From contig NC_065884.2 of the NCBI RefSeq assembly GCF_932274485.2, positions 72,867,046 through 72,931,045 of the forward strand: a stretch of 64,000 nt of DNA. Direction: 5' to 3'. The translations under genes and the position numbers were made by a program. Source of the DNA: Patella vulgata. Lineage: Eukaryota; Mollusca; Gastropoda; Patellidae. Positions 57,189 to 64,000 of the stretch are shown in pieces. The first letter of the stretch is position 1. Each line of letters starts with the position of its first letter. The notes under the pieces are model-generated. The model was not told the origin of the DNA and searched no databases. It worked only from the letters and a program-made list of their open reading frames with translations.

Positions 57189-57409
57189 TTTTTTTGGTTC
57201 ATTTTACGTTTACCTGTACATGTGGCTATTATATCTTTATTTGTTTTTGAGTAAAGAACAAAATTATATTTTTTTCTTTATTTTATGTTTGTTTAAATCG
57301 TGCTAAATGTAAGTCATTATTATATTGCCGTATTATTTTGTTATTGTATACTTTTAAGGATTTTGATGCAGGGCTTCTGTTTCAGTCAAATTGACCAATC
57401 TCGACAACC

Positions 57410-57727
57410 TGATTAAAACACAGAGCCTATTTCGTTTCGTTTTTATTTTATAGTTCAAAATTTTGTTTTACTTGTCTTTACTACACCTAGGATCTGGAGA
57501 AACGGTCTGTTATGGTGAATTTTTGGTGTGAGGTGCACGGAACTGTGGGTAACCCACTAGAAATATCAACGCTGATTGGTTAATCAAATGTCTGACATCA
57601 TAGGATCAAAAGCCACTCGTATGACTCTTGACACGATCTTCCACTACAACCGGTCATACCTTCATGTAGTGTAGTCCATTGAAAGTATAAAAACGAAATG
57701 AAATATAGATCTGTATTTTCATCAGAT
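57410..57727 (+). mobile_element. MITE M3 copy
   Basis: TGATTAAAACACAGAGCC at the left and ATAGATCTGTATTTTCATCA at the right. Interior with GAACTGTGGGTAACCCACTA as at 38031-38396. Located 220 bp past the BCKDK stop. Confidence 0.75.
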
Positions 57728-57963
57728 TAACTGACTGGAGAACTAACCTGTCAGTCCATTAACAAGTCATGAAATTAGTAACTTTAAAAAACAATAAACA
57801 CCGTTAAATATCTAGTTTTTCTGTGTTAATACTTTTGAAATATATATAAAAATTTGAATCATGTCATAATATCTGGTTAATCTAAGAAAACTATGGTATA
57901 TCAAGTTTTAACTGACTGGCAATGTTTTAAAATGAAAGTTGATATGATGTGAAGAGTTAAAGG

Positions 57964-58416
57964 AGCTAAATCGCTAACATTTGTGACCAAGAAATTGACA
58001 CAAGTGGGTTGCAACTCATTTAATACTGTAATATGAATGTATATAAACTGATATACATTCAATCGTTTTCGTTTTTACTCTAATTTCAAATCAGTTATGT
58101 TCCGCGAAATAAACCAGCAGTCCCAATCGAATGCAAATTTCTAGCGCCTGGTTATTCCAGTCTACATACGCCGTTTGGTTTGATGCAATATGCCTAGCCT
58201 CGTTCCTCGAGTCTCTTGCTAGAACTGGGGCTGAAATGCATTATGGTACATGATTCGTGTACCAATGGTAAAATGTTTATTTTGTCTTAAATATTAGATA
58301 TCAGAAGCCCATCTTTTTCCGGTAAGATCACAGCATCAATGTTGATTTAAATTGACAAATAATTTGTGTTTTCAATGTTGAAGATATTGGATGATATTGA
58401 GTTAGAGACTTAGCTA
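57964..58416 (+). mobile_element. MITE M1 copy
   Basis: Full-length copy, collinear with 44995-45446, with the same imperfect inverted ends. Confidence 0.8.
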
Positions 58417-58919
58417 CTTTAACAGTTGAGTTGAGAGCAAGACACTCCTGTGTAGTATCGCTCTCAATCTTAAACCATGTTTAACGCTTGTTGTTTAAAC
58501 AAAATGAATTCTACTTGAATAACAACGGCCGTTTTCTGTTGAAATGCGAGTAAAACGATAGCGCTTGACCATTATTTTATTGCAGAAGATCAAAGCTATC
58601 CGAGCTCGGACATTACTTCCTTATAAAATATCGAAGCTGCGATTTCCTTTGACAGTGTTCACATTAAAATAGTCAAATAACTATTACCTCGTATAGATAT
58701 AGAGTCATAGAAGATTTTATTTACACAATAAATTATATTTATATATACTTATTCCTCTTGTCACAAAATTAGAGGCATTTAGTGTCTGAATATAGCAATA
58801 AACTAAACCCATACTTATAGAAGAACAATTACTTAATTTATTTTCACAAAGTTTTGAAGGGTATTCTCTTAACATTTTCAAGCAACTTCATTAACAAACG
58901 TCGGCTAAATAAATTAAAG
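58417..58919. other. Intergenic stretch, no feature recognised
   Basis: AT-rich sequence between MITE copies. GAAGCTGCGATTTCC and neighbours gave no match in the window. Confidence 0.4.
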
Positions 58920-59303
58920 ATACATTATGTAAGATTTAGATAAAGAGCTGACCATTCTTGCTATGATATTTTAAATATAGATAATTCAAAATGAATAATT
59001 TGAAAATTACATTCAAATTACTCTTTTGCCAGCGAAGATATTAGCCTTTGAAGGTTTGACAAGACGTGAGCAATAATTTCAACCATTATACTGGTTGTTT
59101 GAAGCCAAGTCTTGCTCCTCCATTTTTAAATGAAATCAAAATATCGCTGAACCGTTTCAATCTATTTAATATCAGAGAAATCTGAAGCCACCAAGAGTTG
59201 ATTATGGTCTGGATAGGTTAATTAATGTCTAAATAATAATTAGATAACATTTAAGGCTTAAAGAAAGACCTGCAATAGGCAGATTTAACTCTTGCATAGT
59301 GTA
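58920..59303 (+). mobile_element. MITE M2 copy
   Basis: Starts TACATTATGTAAGATTTAGA and ends AACTCTTGCATAGTGTAT. Collinear with 33366-33760. Confidence 0.78.
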
Positions 59304-60950
59304 TATTTAAAGCGATAATTTCATATTTTTAAGTTATATTTTTAAAATGTATTAAAATAAAGCCTTAAAATAGATGGTATCTATAAACAGTCCTACCTTG
59401 TTAAAGAATAATCCTATAATTCACTATTGCCAGTTGAGAAATTGGCAAAAACATCATTTTCAACTTCAAATTCAAACGTTCGAAGATAGCTATTCCATAT
59501 GGGGGGGGGGGGGGAAATAGAAAAACAAGGGAGGTAATTGTGTTATTATTTCCGGGTTGAATGATTTTAAGTGTGAGAAAGATAACCTATGATTGTATAA
59601 TAGTGAATTGACAACCTATTGAGCAAAAGACATAGAAATAATTATGTTTTGACCTTCTTAGAAAATATGAAATTCTCGCTTTAAGTAATTGTTTTTCCAT
59701 ATGTATGTATTTTAGTTTATTATCAGAAAATCTCAGATGTAAAAAACACTTTAAAGCTACTGATTGTCATCTGGACAATATCCGATTAATGAAAACGAAA
59801 CCAAAATAATAACGATAGATAATCGCTAGGATTAGATTCAATGAGATTTTAAAGAGGCTCATCTAAAGATGGCGCTGGTTACGCGGGTCCCATGTCACAA
59901 ATAGAAATATTATTTTACTTTTATATTTTTGATTTTTTTTAATAAATTTGTAACTGAAGTTATGACTAAAGGTATAGAATCTCATTATTATATACCCGTA
60001 TATAGACATTGCTTAGTTACCTCTGGTCAGTTATTTACTGGAAAAACTAGACTACTATCTGTTTATTGCAGATTTTAGCTTTGATGTATATCTGGTGATC
60101 AAATAATTTTCTATGTTTTTAGATCTGAATGTTGTAGAAATTGAAATCTCTAAATTTATTCAATACAAAATGTTTGTTTATTTTATTTGTTTATTTTAGT
60201 TTATTGTTTATGAATTCTAATTGGTGAGAATTAAAACTGATAGTATAATTAGAAATAATTTAAATATAATATATGGTTATTTCTAGTCTAACTCAGTTTG
60301 ACCATCCCCCTTGGTGAACATGGGCCTAAGGCCTTCCATCTGACATGATTCTCAGTGCAAGATGAACATGTTTCTATGGTTACCGTGGGGAAGATCAAGT
60401 TAAAATGAGTCTATATATAATATTTAAGTATATGTATATTATCTTCACGCAAGCTTGGTTATATAACGCATGAGAAAATCCCTTAAATCAAAACAATGGC
60501 TTTCTCATCATCTAAATCAGATTTTTTTTTTTTTTTTTTGATATATATACTTTTATAATGCATATTCATGTACTGTTGGTTGATTTCCATACTTTGTTTT
60601 GGTCTCGGCATAATTATTATTAGTCGCCCAGACAATCGGCCCTTACTTCGCTATAGGGATTTCTTGACAACTTTTTCCCCGGGGAAATATGTGTATATAT
60701 ACGATTTAATTGTCACAATCCCTATTTTATGTATTTGATAATGAAATTGATTTTATTAATGAATGAAACCGCAAGACACCGAGATTGTGGAGATGAATTC
60801 TGGGTGAAGAATAAGTTGTATTTTATTGGTTGATATATTTCGTAATAATTCTTACGTTAAGATGAATATTTTGCGTGTGATTATCTACTATGTAGATGAC
60901 TTTATATTTTTTATGTTTAAATTGTTCTGTTTTAGTTTAATTACAAGATG
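59304..60950. other. Intergenic stretch, no gene seen
   Basis: AT-rich, with a G-run at about 59501-59513 and a T-run at about 60522-60539. No ORF above background. Confidence 0.45.
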
Positions 60951-61075
60951 TCCATCCATCGTACTAACATTACTTGTAATAAACAAGTGTTAGGATAAGG
61001 GTTAGGTATGTCCATCGTACAAACTTTATTTGTATAGAACAAACTCAACAAAGGTTAGGGTAAGGGATAGGTTGA
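60951..61075. repeat. Short tandem duplication with telomere-like GGTTAGGG motifs
   Basis: Two diverged ~65-bp units share TGTCCATCGTAC.AAC, ACTTGTAATAAACAA-like and GGGTTAGGTA / GGTTAGGGTAAGGG. Confidence 0.55.
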
Positions 61076-61194
61076 TCAAACTACCTGTATTAAAATATAT
61101 CTTAGCTTTTTATATGGTTGTTTTTTTGATACATCCACATGGTCGTATATGGTCATCACCCCTGTCCGTCACCCTGTGCAATATCAACAATTTT

Positions 61195-61370
61195 GACGGA
61201 AATTTTGACCGGACAGCGGCGCTACAGCCTACTCTTATATTGAATTTGTTCTGCCAAGTGATCTTTCACTGTACATGCCAATGTGTATACAGGACCTTGA
61301 TTTGTCGTCCCATTCCAACAACTAGACAGCTGTCCTTGTCAGACCCTCCTTCCTACATCACTAACAAGGG
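61195..61370 (-). mobile_element. SINE-B, left part of a copy split by SINE-A
   Basis: AATTTTGACCGGACAGCGGC to CATCACTAACAAGGG. The head side continues at 61642-61705 (ACTGACAAGGGGAAACCACT to CCCGGGATCGAAA). Confidence 0.78.
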
Positions 61371-61647
61371 AGAGAGAGAGAGAGAAATGGGGTTTAACAT
61401 CCACTCGACACAAACTAGGTCATTTCGGGACTAACATATGGTTTAATTTTATTTACATAATTCGCTTGCGTGTAGGGGTCTTTAGCAATGGGAGGAAACC
61501 GGAGGACCCGGAGAAAACCCAAGAGGTTGGACAGGCGACCCTACTTATTGTCACATACAACCGGGGATTCGAAACCACGCCAGTCGACTCAATGACAGAC
61601 CTTATGATACAAAGCGCACACGCTAACCATTCAGCCATCCACCCCCC
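61371..61647 (-). mobile_element. SINE-A copy inserted in SINE-B
   Basis: Full-length copy from (GA)n to GCCATCCACCCCCC. The SINE-B sequence ACT.ACAAGGG is found directly on both sides, a target duplication of about 11 bp. Confidence 0.9.
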
Positions 61648-61779
61648 ACTGACAAGGGGAAACCACTCCGGAAAATCGCAATGATCTTCCTTGTCCAACC
61701 CCGGGATCGAAAGTTGTATATTGTAATCTAATAGAATGGAGTTTATCATACTTAGGTGATTTTGAGACTAACATATGGT

Positions 61780-61871
61780 AATTATTACAGTTCTAGGAGA
61801 ATTTTACCTGGATAGCGGCATACCTACCGATTCTTCTTCAATTTTAAACCCTCATGGGATCTTTTACATAC
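61780..61871 (-). mobile_element. SINE-B fragment
   Basis: AGAATTTTACCTGGATAGCG and CATGGGATCTTTTACATACA. It ends where the hAT-like MITE begins. Confidence 0.55.
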
Positions 61872-62311
61872 AGAAATCAGGGGCGGATCCAGGAATTTTT
61901 GCAGGAGGGGGTTTGCCAGGTTCCTGAGAAAATGTATCCCCCCGGCTTGAAATTTGTTGAGAAATACATGGTCTCTATCGTCATTTTGGCGTATATACAT
62001 ACACATTGATCTTTTTAAACAGAGAAATCCAACATCCTGTTTGACGTCAATTTTTGTTATGAATAAATACGATGACATTGTAATTCAATTTTATTGATGC
62101 AAAGCATTAATTATGATATCACATATGTCTATATCATTATCTCGCGCTTTGAGTGCCCATCCTGTCGCACCATCTGATGATAAAGGATAAAGCACAATTA
62201 TGACACTTTTCTCATAAAAAAGGTTGTTATACAAAAAAATTTATGTAGCTGAACAGGGGTGGTGGGGGGGGGGGGGGACCACCCAAACCCCCCCTCTCAA
62301 TCCGCGCTTGG
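61872..62311. mobile_element. hAT-like MITE (CAGGGGCGGATCC ends)
   Basis: The left end CAGGGGCGGATCCAGGAATT and right end (reverse complement CAAGCGCGGATTGAGAGGG) are of the common hAT type. The interior is shared with the split copy at 3117-3275 and 13448-13600. A clean 8-bp duplication is not seen (flanks ACAGAAAT and GAAATGAA). Confidence 0.65.
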
Positions 62312-62470
62312 AAATGAAATGGGGTTGTCCTGTTCTACTATGACTGGGCTATCGAAGAAAGACATATGTCATATTGCGTACTATGAAGAAATTGTGCTTG
62401 GACAGTGGCGCTACAACCTACTGTTATATCAAATTCCAACTGTTAAAGATGGGTTCCCAGAAAAGTATTT
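62312..62470 (-). mobile_element. SINE-B fragment, diverged
   Basis: AAATGGGGTTGTCCTGTTCT, GACTGGGCTATCGAAGA and ATATCAAATTCCAACTGT in the reverse order of SINE-B. Confidence 0.6.
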
Positions 62471-63062
62471 ATCGGGTGGTTATTTCCAATAAAAGTATGG
62501 CAATTTTGGTATACATGTATATGGAAAGTAGAGATATCCAATCTTACTAGAAAAATACAGGATTCCCCGAAAAACACTCATGGAGCGTATACAGGACAAA
62601 AATGTAAGGGTTCCCCTAATCAACAGCCCGACGATTACGGATTTCTGCATGCGTGATGTCAAAGGTCACACGCGAACCTTGAGCGCTTGATGTACAAGTT
62701 GATAAACTTTTTGAAGAGTTAGACGTGATAAAAATGACAGAAAAAGACGCGGGTAGTGGATAATTCGAGAATTTAATTAGGATTCGATATTTGTAATAAA
62801 TAGTAAGCGATTAAAGACAACATCGTTTTATGTATGCAATGAATTCTCCTCTGACTTCCGAGACGTGACGTAAACATGACCTGGTTTGATTGAATTTTAT
62901 AGCAGGGCATTCCTTCGCAATTACAATGTTTGAGAAGGATTTGAAGCAAAATTATGACAAATTAATTAGTTTGAATATGTTTTTAGTCCATATATACCAT
63001 TAAATCACCCAGTTTGTACGCAGGAATGTATCTTTAAGGCTACTTTTAGGTATATAGGCCGT
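62471..63062. other. Intergenic stretch, no feature recognised
   Basis: No gene and no repeat with another copy found. Confidence 0.4.
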
Positions 63063-63470
63063 ATGTCCTGTACCACTGATGGGAGGGAACCACATCATAA
63101 AATGGGGGGTTGGATGGCCGAATGGTTAGCACACGCGCGCTGTATCACGAGGATGGCGTGGTTTCGAATCCCTGGTTGTGAGTGACAAGGACTGGGGTCG
63201 CCTGTCCAACCTCGTGGGTTTTCATCGGGTCCTCTGGTTTCCTCCCACTGCTAAAGATCCCTACGCGCAAGCGAATTATTGAAATAAAATTAAACCATAT
63301 GTTAGTCCAAAAATGACCTAGTCTGGGTCGAGTGGACGTTAAACCCCATTTCTCTCTCTCTCTCTCTCACAACATAAAATCCTGATGAATTTTCTCTGCC
63401 AACACAGGGATCGAACAAGGGATCTCAAAATTTAGCGAACCAATGTCTTACTCACTGAGTCACGGTGCCT
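63063..63470 (-). mobile_element. SINE-B head fragment split by SINE-A
   Basis: CCTGTACCACTGATGGGAGG and CCACATCATAAAAT on the left and ACATAAAATCCTGATGAATT, CAGGGATCGAAC and CTTACTCACTGAGTCACGG on the right form one SINE-B head region around the SINE-A at 63104-63369. Confidence 0.65.
63104..63369 (+). mobile_element. SINE-A copy, full length
   Basis: G-run, TTGGATGGCCGAATGGTTAG, GGTTTCGAATCCC and the full body to GGACGTTAAACCCCATTTCT with (CT)n. CATAAAAT lies on both sides as a likely target duplication. Confidence 0.9.
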
Positions 63471-63520
63471 TCCATGAACATACAATGATTTATAATGTTA
63501 TGGTTACATGTACAATTCAA

Positions 63521-63722
63521 AGAGAGAAAAAGAGGGTTTAACATCCACTCAACACAAACTAGGGGTCTGTAGCGGTGGGAAGAAACTCGAGAACCCAGAG
63601 AAAACACATGAGGTTGGACAGGCGACCCTACTCCTTGTCACATACAACCGGGTAAACAAAACCACGTCAATTGACTCAATAACAGACCTTATCACACAAC
63701 ATGCACGCCCTAACCATTCTGC
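63521..63722 (-). mobile_element. SINE-A copy with internal deletion
   Basis: (GA)n-like start, GGGTTTAACATCCACTC, the CATATGTTAG segment missing, then GGAGAAAAC-like body to CCCTAACCATTCTGCC. Confidence 0.78.
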
Positions 63723-63954
63723 CCCCCCTCCCTCTCCCTAAATTTAAAGGGAGACTTTTTCCCTGGCAGCAACATTTTCCCCTCAATCTTCTTGAAATTG
63801 TTCGGTTTAAAAAACAAAAAGAGAAACTTATAGTCAGAATTATTCCCTTTAATCTGTAAAGTTGAACCAAACAAATGATCATGACCACCATTACTCACGG
63901 TTTCAATATAGTTTCTGTTATTCACAGTTTAATTTAGTTTATATCTGTCAAATC

Positions 63955-64000
63955 TTGATTAAAACACAGATCTTATTTCGTTTCGTTTTTTATAGTTCAA
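63955..64000 (+). mobile_element. MITE M3, start of a copy cut by the window edge
   Basis: TTGATTAAAACACAGATC and TATTTCGTTTCGTTTTT, then ATAGTTCAA, as at the left end of 57410-57727. Confidence 0.7.

Noticed and set aside
55823-56080. 85-codon ORF with a protein-like C-terminus ([20 protein letters not shown])
   Set aside because: The first third is foldback-repeat sequence and the rest matches no family I can name, so it is not called as a gene.
56697-57102. Three overlapping periodic ORFs ([14 protein letters not shown] type)
   Set aside because: They translate the tandem splice-acceptor array in different frames and run out of frame into exon 11.

Overview
The window looks like a piece of a lophotrochozoan, most likely molluscan, nuclear genome. 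It is AT-rich, has multi-kilobase introns and only one recognisable conserved host gene, and is packed with tRNA-derived SINEs, Tc1-like and Mutator-like transposons, MITEs and minisatellites. I cannot name the species from the sequence alone.

The host gene is BCKDK (branched-chain 2-oxoacid dehydrogenase kinase) on the + strand, 14487-57188. All eleven coding exons can be placed with GT/AG borders and consistent phases, giving 1254 nt including the stop (417 aa). Intron 1 is 19.6 kb and intron 9 is 13.6 kb; both are filled with mobile elements. A likely promoter segment with two CACGTG boxes and a short upstream ORF lies at 14100-14486. The last exon is preceded by a tandem repeat that copies its own 3' splice site five times.

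Upstream (1-14100) is intergenic and almost entirely mobile DNA. A 2-kb inverted-repeat element (878-2844) is followed by a 10.2-kb element (3276-13447) bounded by perfect 20-bp inverted repeats. This larger element carries a decayed Mutator-type transposase, two oppositely oriented arrays of one ~144-bp satellite, and several nested smaller elements. It sits inside an older hAT-like MITE whose two halves flank it.

Intron 1 (14688-34329) holds many copies of two SINE families (called SINE-A and SINE-B here), minisatellites, and a Tc1-like transposon (23842-30830) split by an LTR retroelement with identical 189-bp LTRs and one long ORF. Introns 2-8 hold SINEs, MITEs, a Penelope-like remnant, a hairpin and an hAT-like remnant.

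Intron 9 (41026-54629) holds a non-autonomous hAT element inside a SINE-B, an antisense exon-like ORF (45727-46383), a perfect 76-bp-arm palindrome with a target duplication, a RecQ-like fragment, and an uninterrupted Tc1-like transposon (50967-52497) with a complete 339-aa transposase. Intron 10 carries hammerhead-like relics. Downstream of BCKDK (57189-64000) I see only MITEs, SINEs and a small hAT-like element.

MITE families are labelled M1-M4 here for convenience. SINE-A is ~265 bp with a tRNA-like head and a (CT)n tail. SINE-B is ~370 bp with a different tRNA-like head and an (ATTTC)n tail. The two share the 3' motif GGACGTTAAACCCCATTTC.
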